Shown: piece after piece, positions 7,510 to 15,041 of the stretch
How positions within the stretch are numbered: position 1 is the first letter of the stretch
Layout of the letters: every line of letters begins with the position of its first letter
Assembly (NCBI GenBank): GCA_963699495.1
Contig: CAVOUB010000008.1
Span: forward strand, 1-64,000
Direction: 5' to 3'
Source of the DNA: JAIBJN01 sp963699495
Lineage (GTDB): Bacteria > Actinomycetota > Thermoleophilia > Gaiellales > Gaiellaceae
Length of the DNA stretch: 64,000 nucleotides
Translations under genes and position numbers: made by a program
Notes under the pieces: generated by a model
What the model was told of the DNA's origin: nothing
Database searches by the model: none
The model's input: only the letters and a program-made list of their open reading frames with translations

Positions 7510-10290
7510 TCAGGCGGAGGACAGCACGCTCAGGTGCCCAATTACCGCGATGAGCCCAGGGCCCAGAGGGAGACGCGCCAGCTGTGTGCGGGACTTGACG
7601 CCGAGCTTCGCGAACACGTGACGCAGGTGATGCTCGATCGTCCGGGGCGAGAGGAAGAGCTGGCCGGCGACCTCCTTGTTGGAGAGGCCCTCCGCCACGA
7701 GGCGTGCGATCTGAAGCTCCTGGGGCGTGAGCTGGTCGACCGTGCTCGGGTCGCGCTTCCGTGCCGTCTCGCCGGTCGCGCGCAGCTCGGCCCGCGCCCG
7801 CTCGGCCCACGGCTCCGCGCGTAGGCGCTCGAACCCTTCGATAGCGGCGCGGAGCTGCACTCGCGCATCGGTGCGCCGGCGCTCCCGCCGCAGGTGCTCG
7901 CCGTAGAGAAGCTGGAGGCGCGCGAGGTCGAACGGGCGTCCATCCGCGCCGAGTCGGAGCGCCTCCTCGAAGTGCGCTGTCGCCTCGTCCCCCTCGGTCA
8001 GGAGCGCGCGGCAGCCCGACAGGCGGGGCTGAACCCACGGGTAGATCGACTCGGGCGCCCACGCCTCGAATCGCGAAAGGGCGTCACGCGCCTCGTCCAG
8101 GCGGCCCGCGCGCACAGCAGCCTCGATCATGTCGGGCAGTGCGTTTCTGGCGATGAACTTGTCGCCGACGTCCGGGCGGGGATCGTCGACCACGGCAAAG
8201 TGCTCGAGGGCCTCGCTCCAGCGCCCGTGGCCGAAGTCGAGCATGGCGAGCACGTAGGCGGCCCAGGTCGCGCGCGCGGGCAGCCCGTGCACAACGGCGA
8301 GCTCGCGCATCTCGGCGGCTCGTCTGCGAGCTTCCTCGTCGTCGCCGTGGATGGCCGCGGAGAAAGCGAGGATGCCCAGCGGCCTCGCGGCTGCGTTGGC
8401 GGCCCCGAGCTCGCGGGCAAAGCGAAGTCCCTCGCCCGCGACGAGCGCCGCTTCGTCGAAGCGTTGCGCCAGATGGTGCTGCACCGCGCTCATGCCCAGA
8501 GCCTCCACGAGCAGCCCGAGCTCCCCGTGCGCCCGCGCGAGCGAGGTCGCCCGGTTGATCAGCGTTGCGAAGCGGTCGTCGTCCCCGAGGAAGAGCGCAG
8601 CGAGGCTGACCGCGAAGACGTGTTCCGCGTCGTCGGACGTGGACGCCCTGGCGAACGCCTCGTCGAGCGGGGCCACGCCGTCGCTCGTATCGCCTCCCCG
8701 CGCCCGTGCAAACGCGCCGAGAGCCCCGGCGACGGACATGGACTCGTCGTCTCCGCCTGCGGCGGCGACCTCTGAAGCCAGACCGGCAACATTCGCCAGC
8801 GCCTGTGGGCTCCCTCCGATCGACGCGGCGCAGGCAGCCCAGAAGAGCAGCTGAACTGCCTTCGGAGGATCGAGCTCCGCAATCTCGCGAGCGGCCTCGA
8901 TGAGCCTCGGGAAGCCCTCCAGCGGCCGGCCGCCGCGGAACTCGGCGACTCCGACCGCAAGCTCGAGCTCCGCCTGCACCAGGGTGTCGTCGACGAGCGG
9001 GCCGGCCTCGCGGGCGAGGGCGACGGCGTAGTCGTCCGCGCCTGCGATGCGGGCGGCCCTCGCTCCGCGGGCCAGGCGACGGCCCCGGTCGTCCTCGTCC
9101 GACGAGAGCTCGGCGGCACGCGCGAACGCCCTCGCAGCGGCCATGTAGCCGGCCCGCTCCTCGGCGCGCCCGGCCGCCTCCTCGAGCGCGAGCACGGCGT
9201 CCTGGTCGGGCTCGAGCACCGACGCCGCCAGGTGCCACGCGCGACGGTCGGCGTACTCGTCGGCGCCTGCTAGGAGTTCCGCAAGCGCACGGTGAGCAGC
9301 CCGGCGCTCATTCGACGTCGCCCCCTCGTAGACCGCCGACCTAATGAGCGGATGCCGGAACTCCAGCCTGTTTCCGCGCACGGAGACGAGGCCTGACTGC
9401 TCCGCGAGGTCGAACCCGCGCGAGCCAGCGCCGAGCGCCTCGCCCGCCCGGGCGACGAGCCGCGCGTCCTCTAGGTCGTCGGCCGATGCGATCAAGAGGA
9501 CACGCTGGGCCTCGTCGGGAAGCCTGCGCACGCGCTCGAGAAAGATGCTCTCGACACGGTCCGTGAGCGGCAGCGCCTCCGGAAGCGGCTCGTCGCCGGC
9601 AAGCTGGCCCTCGCTGAGCGCCGACGGGAGCTCCACGAGCGCGAGGGCGTTCCCTTGCGTCTGTTCGATCAGGCGCTCGCGGACCGACGGGGCCGCCGAG
9701 CTTGCGACCCGGGCGAGCAAGGTCGCCGACGCTTCAGGGTCGAGCCGTTCGACGAGCAGCGACGGCAGGTCTCCCGCCTCGAATCCGCGGACTTCGCCTT
9801 CGCGTGCCGCAAACAGCATCACGATGCCCTCGGCGTCGAGCCGCCGCGCGACGAACAGCAGCGCCTCGGCCGAGACCTCGTCCAGCCAGTGTGCGTCGTC
9901 CACGAGGCAGAGAACAGGGCGGCGGTCGGCCATCTCCGAGAGGAGCGAGAGGCACGCGGCGTAGACGAGGAAGCGCTCTTCTCCGCCCCCCTCCCGGAGG
10001 CCCAGCGCGCCGCCGAGTGCCGCGGCCTGCGGGCCGGGCAGCCGGTCCAGATGACTCAGCGCCGGCCGGATCAGCTGGTCGAGCGCCGCGAACGGAAGCT
10101 CCGACTCGGACTCGACTCCTCGCGCGGTGAGGACGTGCATGTCGCCGGCTCGATCGCGGGCATCCCTGAGCAGCGCGGTCTTGCCGATACCCGGATCGCC
10201 GTACAGGACGAGCACGCCGCTCGTCGAGTCGCGAGCCGCCTTGAGCAGCCTCCCGATCTCGGCCCGCTCGACGTCACGCCCGTAGAGCAC
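7510..10290 (-). CDS. Large LuxR-family regulator with AAA ATPase domain (LAL/MalT-like)
   Basis: About 926 residues. The N-terminal NTPase domain has Walker A GDPGIGKT and Walker B 'VLCLVDDAHWLD'. A long helical TPR-like middle follows, and a C-terminal LuxR HTH ('LTPQELQIARLVAEGLSNKEVAGQLFL' split around the recognition helix 'SPRTIEHHL'). Such proteins bind ATP and an inducer and activate neighbouring promoters. GTG 10290 gives the family's usual beginning (LYGRDVERAEI); a GTG at 10356 would add 22 residues with no family counterpart. It lies 93 bases upstream of the MMPL gene and probably controls the MMPL-hydrolase-membrane protein set. Confidence 0.85.
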   Translation of the reverse strand: MLYGRDVERAEIGRLLKAARDSTSGVLVLYGDPGIGKTALLRDARDRAGDMHVLTARGVESESELPFAALDQLIRPALSHLDRLPGPQAAALGGALGLREGGGEERFLVYAACLSLLSEMADRRPVLCLVDDAHWLDEVSAEALLFVARRLDAEGIVMLFAAREGEVRGFEAGDLPSLLVERLDPEASATLLARVASSAAPSVRERLIEQTQGNALALVELPSALSEGQLAGDEPLPEALPLTDRVESIFLERVRRLPDEAQRVLLIASADDLEDARLVARAGEALGAGSRGFDLAEQSGLVSVRGNRLEFRHPLIRSAVYEGATSNERRAAHRALAELLAGADEYADRRAWHLAASVLEPDQDAVLALEEAAGRAEERAGYMAAARAFARAAELSSDEDDRGRRLARGARAARIAGADDYAVALAREAGPLVDDTLVQAELELAVGVAEFRGGRPLEGFPRLIEAAREIAELDPPKAVQLLFWAACAASIGGSPQALANVAGLASEVAAAGGDDESMSVAGALGAFARARGGDTSDGVAPLDEAFARASTSDDAEHVFAVSLAALFLGDDDRFATLINRATSLARAHGELGLLVEALGMSAVQHHLAQRFDEAALVAGEGLRFARELGAANAAARPLGILAFSAAIHGDDEEARRRAAEMRELAVVHGLPARATWAAYVLAMLDFGHGRWSEALEHFAVVDDPRPDVGDKFIARNALPDMIEAAVRAGRLDEARDALSRFEAWAPESIYPWVQPRLSGCRALLTEGDEATAHFEEALRLGADGRPFDLARLQLLYGEHLRRERRRTDARVQLRAAIEGFERLRAEPWAERARAELRATGETARKRDPSTVDQLTPQELQIARLVAEGLSNKEVAGQLFLSPRTIEHHLRHVFAKLGVKSRTQLARLPLGPGLIAVIGHLSVLSSA

Positions 10291-10417
10291 GCAGGCAGCG
10301 TGAAGCACGAGGCGGCTTTCGGCAAGTTCGCACCGAACGACCACCGGCCGTTTCACCGATGCGACCGGGCGGCGCGGCTCCTACCCTGACGAGGCGACGA
10401 CCACGTACGACCTCATC

Positions 10418-11821
10418 GTGATCGGATCCGGCACGGCCGCCCGGGCCGCGGCGGTTCAGGCGGCCAGGCTCGGAAAACGGACTGCGCTCGCGGCGCGTGA
10501 GGACGCGCTCGCCGGCGGGTCCGAGACCTGGAGCTGGCTGCAGGCCCGGGCTCTGCGCGCCGCGATCGTCGAGCTGACCGGCCAGGTCCTCAGCCCCTAT
10601 GCCCTCGCCCGCCACAGGAAGCACGAGCTCACGATGGACGACCTCCTGTGGCGCGCCGGGCCGGTGATCGAGCACGAGTTGGACTCGATGCGCGACGAGT
10701 TGCGGCGCAACTCGATCGACGTGCTGGCCGGGAGCCCGTCGTTCGTCGATCCCCACACGCTCGAGGTGAACGGCCGCAGGATCGCCGGCGAGCGCTTCGT
10801 GATTGCGGTCGGCACGAAATCGGCGCCTGCGAGCATGGAGTTCGACGGGCACCGTGTGCTGGATGCCGACGGCCTGCTCGGGCTGAGCGCCATCCCCGAG
10901 AGTCTTGCGGTCGTCGGCGCCGGCGTGACCATGCTCGAATACGCCTCGATGGCCGCCATCCTCGGGGTCGAGGTCACGATCGTCGACCGGCGGGAGCGAC
11001 TCCTCGACTTCGTCGACGACGAGCTCGTCGAGGCGTTCGGCTATCACCTTCGCGGTCTCGGAGTCGACCTGCGACTGGGCGAGGACGTCGAGGCTGCCCG
11101 AACCAGGGACGGACACGCCGTCCTCCAGCTGCGCGGCGGGGAGGAGTTGGTCTCCGAGGTCGCCCTCCACGCAGCGGCGCGCCGCGGAGCCACCGACTCG
11201 CTCAACCTCGAGGCGGCGGGGCTCGAGGCTGCCCCCGGGGGGCTCATCGCGGTCGAGGCGGACTTCAGAACGAGCGCCGATCACATCTTCGCCGCCGGCG
11301 AGGTGATCGGCTCACACGACGATGTGCGAAGGCCGACCGACCAGGGTCGATTCGCGGCACTGGCGGCGTTCGGCGAGCACCCAGGGTCGTTGGTCCGCCT
11401 GCTCCCGTACGGTATCTACACGATCCCGGAGATCTCATTCGTTGGCTCGAACGAAAGGGAGCTCGTCCGGGATCACGTGCCGTACGTTGTCGGCATCACC
11501 AACTACAGCCAAGTAGCCCGCGGGGAGATCGCACGCGATCGCGTAGGTCTGCTGAAGCTGCTCGTGCACGCGGAGACGAGACGCCTCCTCGGCGTTCACA
11601 TCATCGGCGCCTCGGCGACGGAGCTCGTTCACGTCGGGCAGGCGGTGATCGCAGGCGAGCTGCCCGTTGACTACCTCGCCGATACGAGCTTCAACGCCCC
11701 CACGTTCACCGAGGTCTACAGGCTTGCTGCGCTCGACGCGCGCAACCGCCTCGACAAGGACACCGGGGCGAGACACCAGGCACAAGAGTCGGGAGCAGCG
11801 ACACGGCAACTCCGATCGTGA
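10418..11821 (+). CDS. SthA-like FAD/NAD(P) oxidoreductase lacking the redox cysteines
   Basis: 467 residues of the pyridine nucleotide-disulfide oxidoreductase fold: FAD motif GSGTAARAAA, second Rossmann strand 'SLAVVGAGVTMLEYA', 'IFAAGEVIG' FAD motif and a C-terminal dimerisation domain ('HIIGASATELVHVGQ', 'FNAPTFTEVYRLAA'). Closest in layout to soluble transhydrogenase SthA, which also lacks the CxxxxC disulfide. Here the segment is even more altered (AGGSETWSWLQARAL), so neither cysteine nor the SthA CTHWGTIPSK pattern remains. The only in-frame start (GTG 10418) falls inside the first beta strand; the natural start may be the ACG at 10397 changed from ATG. Divergent from the LuxR gene. 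Confidence 0.75.
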   Translation: MIGSGTAARAAAVQAARLGKRTALAAREDALAGGSETWSWLQARALRAAIVELTGQVLSPYALARHRKHELTMDDLLWRAGPVIEHELDSMRDELRRNSIDVLAGSPSFVDPHTLEVNGRRIAGERFVIAVGTKSAPASMEFDGHRVLDADGLLGLSAIPESLAVVGAGVTMLEYASMAAILGVEVTIVDRRERLLDFVDDELVEAFGYHLRGLGVDLRLGEDVEAARTRDGHAVLQLRGGEELVSEVALHAAARRGATDSLNLEAAGLEAAPGGLIAVEADFRTSADHIFAAGEVIGSHDDVRRPTDQGRFAALAAFGEHPGSLVRLLPYGIYTIPEISFVGSNERELVRDHVPYVVGITNYSQVARGEIARDRVGLLKLLVHAETRRLLGVHIIGASATELVHVGQAVIAGELPVDYLADTSFNAPTFTEVYRLAALDARNRLDKDTGARHQAQESGAATRQLRS

Positions 11822-11910
11822 CTCCGACGGCCGCCAGTGGCCCGCTCTTGTGAGTCATCCGCCAGGAGCGGGGCCACCGATTGCTGCGATCCATTCTTGG
11901 CTCAACCAAG

Positions 11911-11951
11911 CCGATGGAGGCGGCGGGAATCGAACCCGCGTCCGAAGTCGC
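11911..11951 (-). repeat. ssrA 3'-end repeat, copy C (within intact tmRNA)
   Basis: This is the native 3' end of ssrA plus four flanking bases. Copies A (113-152) and B (2892-2921) repeat it in the same orientation, so it is the right-hand boundary of the presumed integrated region. It keeps the intact tmRNA body on its right. Confidence 0.75.
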
Positions 11952-12276
11952 ACCGTGAAGAGCCTCTCCAAGCACAGCCTGCCCTTGGATTTCGCCCGCC
12001 GGCCGGTGGGCTGGCAAACCTACCGACGGGCTAGCCGATCCTGAAGAGTCCCGCCTCGGGCGATCAGCGCTCCTTCGGCGGCAAGCCCGTTTTCTGACGC
12101 CGGGTTTCCGATCCACGGGCCGAGACCGGAGCCGACGGGTCACCTAGTTAGGCGGCCAGTGCGAGTTCGTTGCGATCCGCACTTACGTTGTTTCCCGGTT
12201 GTTTTACGAGGCCTACCGGGGACCTCGGCTTGCAGCTCTTCCGGAGAACCGACCCCGTCGAAACCGGATCGCCCCC
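11915..12276 (-). ncRNA. tmRNA (ssrA)
   Basis: A 362-nt one-piece tmRNA that rescues stalled ribosomes with SmpB. The 5' end GGGGGCG pairs with CGCCUCC at the 3' end, giving a 7-bp acceptor. Near the 5' end is the conserved GGTTTCGACGGGG block, and the T-arm has the UUCGAUU loop. The discriminator A is followed by TCG, so CCA is not encoded and must be added. The tag frame is at 12148-12180, after a GUAAGU segment equivalent to the usual sequence before the resume codon. smpB lies about 400 bases away on the same strand. Confidence 0.95.
12148..12180 (-). other. tmRNA tag reading frame (ADRNELALAA)
   Basis: Read from the GCG resume codon at 12178-12180, the ten codons give ADRNELALAA and end in TAA. 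The LALAA end is the usual degradation signal recognised by ClpXP-type proteases in Actinobacteria. The tag is short compared with many actinobacterial tags. Confidence 0.85.
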
Positions 12277-12286
12277 TGGGATTGAA

Positions 12287-12292
12287 AGTATA
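12287..12292 (-). promoter_or_regulatory. -10 element of the ssrA promoter
   Basis: TATACT on the minus strand lies ten bases before the mature 5' end of tmRNA, the expected distance for a sigma-A -10 box. No good -35 hexamer is visible at 16-18 bases, where the sequence is GC-rich. On the plus strand the same bases read AGTATA/TATAGC just before ATG 12301. Confidence 0.65.
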
Positions 12293-12300
12293 GCCCCGAG

Positions 12301-12703
12301 ATGGCGCAGCCCCGGCTCACACAGGCGCTCGTGCTCCGCATCGACGCGGTCTCGAACGCCGCTGCTCGCCGCGTTCCTGCTCGCCGCGACCTGGGACGCG
12401 CTCTACGACTTCTTCGGGCTCCCGCTGGCCGAGCCGCCGATCTACGCGCAGCTGCTCGGCGCCGCGCTCGTCGCGTTCGCGATCGTCGAGTGGATGCTCG
12501 CGGGCACCCCGGCCGAGCGGGCGGTGACGCTCGCGGCGGCGGTCGGGAGCGCGATCGCCGCCGGCGTCCTCGCGATCTGGCTCCTCTTCGCCGACACCGA
12601 TCTCGACACGCACGGCGAGATCGCCCTCTGGTCGGTGGCCGCCTTCCTCGGCGCGGCCGCCGTCGTCCACACCGTCGTCCTCAGTCGCGCCCGCGGCTCT
12701 TGA
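12301..12703 (+). pseudogene. Small four-helix membrane protein, frameshifted near its N-terminus
   Basis: ATG 12301 gives 'MAQPRLTQALVLRIDAVSN'. A one-base shift around 12350-12365 is needed to continue into 'PLLAAFLLAATWDALYDFFG', 'LLGAALVAFAIVEWMLAG', 'AAVGSAIAAGVLAIWLLFAD' and 'LWSVAAFLGAAAVVHTVVL', four clear transmembrane helices. The whole is about 134 residues. No family is recognised. It diverges from ssrA and its last codons overlap smpB tail to tail by 23 bases. There is no SD, but a TATA element stands six to seven bases before the ATG, which suits a leaderless transcript. The shift is probably a sequence error. Confidence 0.5.
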
Positions 12704-13145
12704 GCGCGCGTTCCATCTGCCGCTTCGCGTCGCGGTCGGCAATCGTCCGGCGCTTGTCGCGCACGTCCTTCCCGCGGGCCAACGCGAGCTCGACCTTGGC
12801 ACGGCCGTCCTTCCAGTAGAGCCTGGTCGGGATGAGCGTGAGGCCCTTCTCCTGCACCTTGCCGACGAGCTGGTCGATCTCCCGCCGGTGGAGGAGGAGC
12901 TTGCGCTCCCGGTCGGGATCGTGGTTGGCGAGGTTGCCCTGCGTGTACTCGGGGATGTGCAGGCCGACGAGATAGAGCTCGCCGTCGCGCACGTCGCCGA
13001 AGGCGCGTTGGAGCGTCGCCTTCCCGTCGCGAAGCGACTTCACCTCGGTGCCGGTCAGCGCGAGGCCCGCCTCGTAGCGGTCGAGGAGGTGGTACTCGTG
13101 CCGGGCGCGCCGGTTTTCGGCGATGAGCTTGGTCCCCGCGGTCAT
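12681..13145 (-). CDS. SsrA-binding protein SmpB
   Basis: 154 residues from ATG 13145 (ATG 13154 would add three). It binds tmRNA and delivers it to stalled ribosomes. Diagnostic segments are all present: 'KLIAENRRARHEYHLLD', 'GLALTGTEVKSLRDG', 'IPEYTQGNLANHDPDR', 'RKLLLHRREI', 'GLTLIPTRLYWKDGRAKVELALARGK' in the OB-fold (given here in part), and the basic tail 'DKRRTIADRD' that mimics an mRNA in the decoding site. Length is normal. It lies between rnr and ssrA, the classic trans-translation neighbourhood. Confidence 0.95.
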   Translation of the reverse strand: MTAGTKLIAENRRARHEYHLLDRYEAGLALTGTEVKSLRDGKATLQRAFGDVRDGELYLVGLHIPEYTQGNLANHDPDRERKLLLHRREIDQLVGKVQEKGLTLIPTRLYWKDGRAKVELALARGKDVRDKRRTIADRDAKRQMERALKSRGRD

Positions 13146-13160
13146 AGCCTGCATTGGACC

Positions 13161-13208
13161 AAAAAAATTCGCCGAGCCGGGTGCGCTTTCGTCCCCCTCC
13201 CCGGCGAA
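13161..13208 (-). terminator. Probable intrinsic terminator between rnr and smpB
   Basis: On the minus strand a stem TTCGCCG/CGGCGAA (arms 13202-13208 and 13168-13174), with further G/C pairing inside a large loop, is followed by seven T residues. It lies just before smpB, so it would end rnr transcription or a short RNA made from 13209-13352. Confidence 0.5.
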
Positions 13209-13352
13209 CCTTCCGCTTCCGCGTACGGCCTACCGGTGAGGCTTCGATCTACTCGCGCCCCGTGCTCGGCGCAAGAGGCAACCTAGATGGACGGGCCTAT
13301 CCGCGCAAGCGGGTGCGAGGGCGTTTCTCTGCAAAGAGCGACAAAATTCGTT
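13209..13352 (-). ncRNA. Candidate small structured RNA or leader
   Basis: About 140 bases with no reading frame lie between the rnr stop and the terminator. Minus-strand sequence can form an 8-bp hairpin (CTTGCGCC with GGCGCGAG, one G-U pair) and is followed by GC-rich segments that end in the terminator. It matches no RNA family I can name: SRP, 6S and RNase P cores are absent. It could equally be an untranslated rnr 3' tail. Confidence 0.25.
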
Positions 13353-15041
13353 TCAGCCCTTCGCCGGCGCGAGCTCGACCTTGCCCTCCCACCGCTTGAG
13401 CTCGGCGACCTTCACCTCGAGGGGGTCTCCCAGCCGGTAGGCGTGGCCGCTCCGGCGGCCGACGAGAGCGGTTCCGAGCGGCGACAGCTCGAAGTAGTCG
13501 CCCGGAAGCCGCCGGGCGGGCAGGTAGCCCTCGAAGACGCCGTCGAAGCGGACGAAGAGGCCCGAGCCGATCGCGCCGATGATCTCGCCCGCGAAGATGG
13601 CCTCCCAGCCCTCCTCGAAGAGTCGCCGCTCCAGGAGCCAGGCGAGGCAGAGGTCGTCGGCGCGGTACTCGATCTCGGCCGCCTCGCGCTCGCGGGCGGA
13701 CGTCCACTCGGCCAGGTCCGGCAGGTCGTCGGGGAGCTCGACGTCGAGGACGCCCAGCTCCCGCAGAAGCGCGCGATGGACGACGAGGTCGGGATAGCGT
13801 CGGATCGGCGAAGTGAAATGGCAGTAGGCCCTGCTCGCCAGGCCCGAGTGGCCGAGGTTCTTCGGGTCGTAGCGCGCCTGCTTGAGCGTGCGGAGGACGA
13901 GCGCGGAGAAAGCCTCCTCCCCGCGCCCGGACCGCTGGACGTAGCGCGTGACGGCTTCGCTGATCCGGGCGGCGAGCCTGGCGGCCTCCGCCGCGGACAG
14001 CTGCTCGGGCGCGGGCGGCGTCGGCACCTCGAGGTTCGCGAGCTTGGCGAGCAGGAGCTCGACCGACTGCGGGTCGGGCCGCTCGTGGACGCGGTAGAGC
14101 GCGTCACGGCCGCGGCTCGCCAGCAGCTCGGCAACGGCCTCGTTGGCGGCGATCATGAGCTCCTCGACGAGCATGTGCGCGAGTGGCTCCCGCTCGACCC
14201 ACGCCCGCTCTACCCCGCCCTCGCCGTCGAAGGCGAACTCCACCTCGCGCCCCTCGACCCGCAGCGCGCCGCGCTCGAACCGCCGGTCCCGGAGCGCTGA
14301 GGAGAGCTGCCTTGCGAGCCGGAGCGCCTCGTCGAGCTCGTCGACCGCGCGCTCGTCGCCGGAGAGGATCGCCTGCGCGTGGCCGTACGTGAGCCGCTCG
14401 CGGCTGCGGATGACGCTTCGGTAGAAGATGGGCTCGCCCGGCACGAAGCTCGCGTCGAACGGGATCTCGACGGTGACGCAGCGGCGATCCTGGTGGGGCC
14501 GCAGGCTGCAGAGGTCGTCGGAGAGCTCATGCGGCAGCATCGGCTCGACGCGTCCCGGGACGTAGACGGAGACTCCGCGCTCCGCCGCGTCGCGGTCGAG
14601 CGGGGAGCCGGCCGGGAGGTACGCGGAGACGTCGGCGATGTGCACCCACGCGCGCACCCCGCCTTCCTCGCGCCGGAAGCTGAGCGCGTCGTCGAAGTCC
14701 TTCGCCGCCTCCGGGTCGATGGTGAAGGCGTAGAGGCTCCGGAGGTCGACCCGGTCGGGCTCGTCGCCGGGAGGCAGCGGTGGCAGCGGCGGGTGCGGGC
14801 GGCGCACTCCCTCGTGCCAGAGAAGGCCTTCGAGCACGGATTCGATCCGGCCCGCGGGCCCGAGGACACGCTCGATCTTCGCGCGGCCTCGGCCGGGGCG
14901 AACGACGACGAGATCCCCCGGTGCGGCGTCGCCCGCGCCCTTGCGGTCGAGGACGACCGGGACCCCGCCCTCGAAATAGGGCTCGCCGACGAGCAGCTTC
15001 CCTCGTCTGCTCAGCTCACAGACGAGGAGCTCGGAGGGCAC
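13353..15041 (-). CDS. RNase R/RNase II-family exoribonuclease
   Basis: 562 residues. A 3'-5' exoribonuclease degrading structured mRNA and, with tmRNA-SmpB, nonstop messages. The RNB domain starts near residue 95 with the metal-binding signature 'TIDPEAAKDFDDALS' and includes 'WVHIADVSAYL', 'LPHELSDDLCSL' and 'YCHFTSPIRRYPDL'. A C-terminal S1 domain ends the protein (GLFVRFDGVFEGYLPAR). It is shorter than E. coli RNase R because the N-terminal cold-shock region is reduced, as is common in Actinobacteria. The GTG start overlaps the ctp stop (TAGTG). Next gene downstream is smpB. Confidence 0.9.
   Translation of the reverse strand: MPSELLVCELSRRGKLLVGEPYFEGGVPVVLDRKGAGDAAPGDLVVVRPGRGRAKIERVLGPAGRIESVLEGLLWHEGVRRPHPPLPPLPPGDEPDRVDLRSLYAFTIDPEAAKDFDDALSFRREEGGVRAWVHIADVSAYLPAGSPLDRDAAERGVSVYVPGRVEPMLPHELSDDLCSLRPHQDRRCVTVEIPFDASFVPGEPIFYRSVIRSRERLTYGHAQAILSGDERAVDELDEALRLARQLSSALRDRRFERGALRVEGREVEFAFDGEGGVERAWVEREPLAHMLVEELMIAANEAVAELLASRGRDALYRVHERPDPQSVELLLAKLANLEVPTPPAPEQLSAAEAARLAARISEAVTRYVQRSGRGEEAFSALVLRTLKQARYDPKNLGHSGLASRAYCHFTSPIRRYPDLVVHRALLRELGVLDVELPDDLPDLAEWTSAREREAAEIEYRADDLCLAWLLERRLFEEGWEAIFAGEIIGAIGSGLFVRFDGVFEGYLPARRLPGDYFELSPLGTALVGRRSGHAYRLGDPLEVKVAELKRWEGKVELAPAKG

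Noticed and set aside
5230..7824. 864-codon plus-strand frame opposite the MMPL gene
   Set aside because: Low-complexity arginine/aspartate-rich translation, no start signal, and it runs across two real minus-strand genes.
1..12000. Integrase or transposase gene for the ssrA-flanked region
   Set aside because: No frame shows tyrosine or serine recombinase motifs or a DDE transposase, so none is annotated.
12170..12703. Plus-strand start at 12170 for the small membrane protein
   Set aside because: That would translate the 5' third of tmRNA on the opposite strand; the leading residues are not protein-like. ATG 12301 with a one-base shift fits better.
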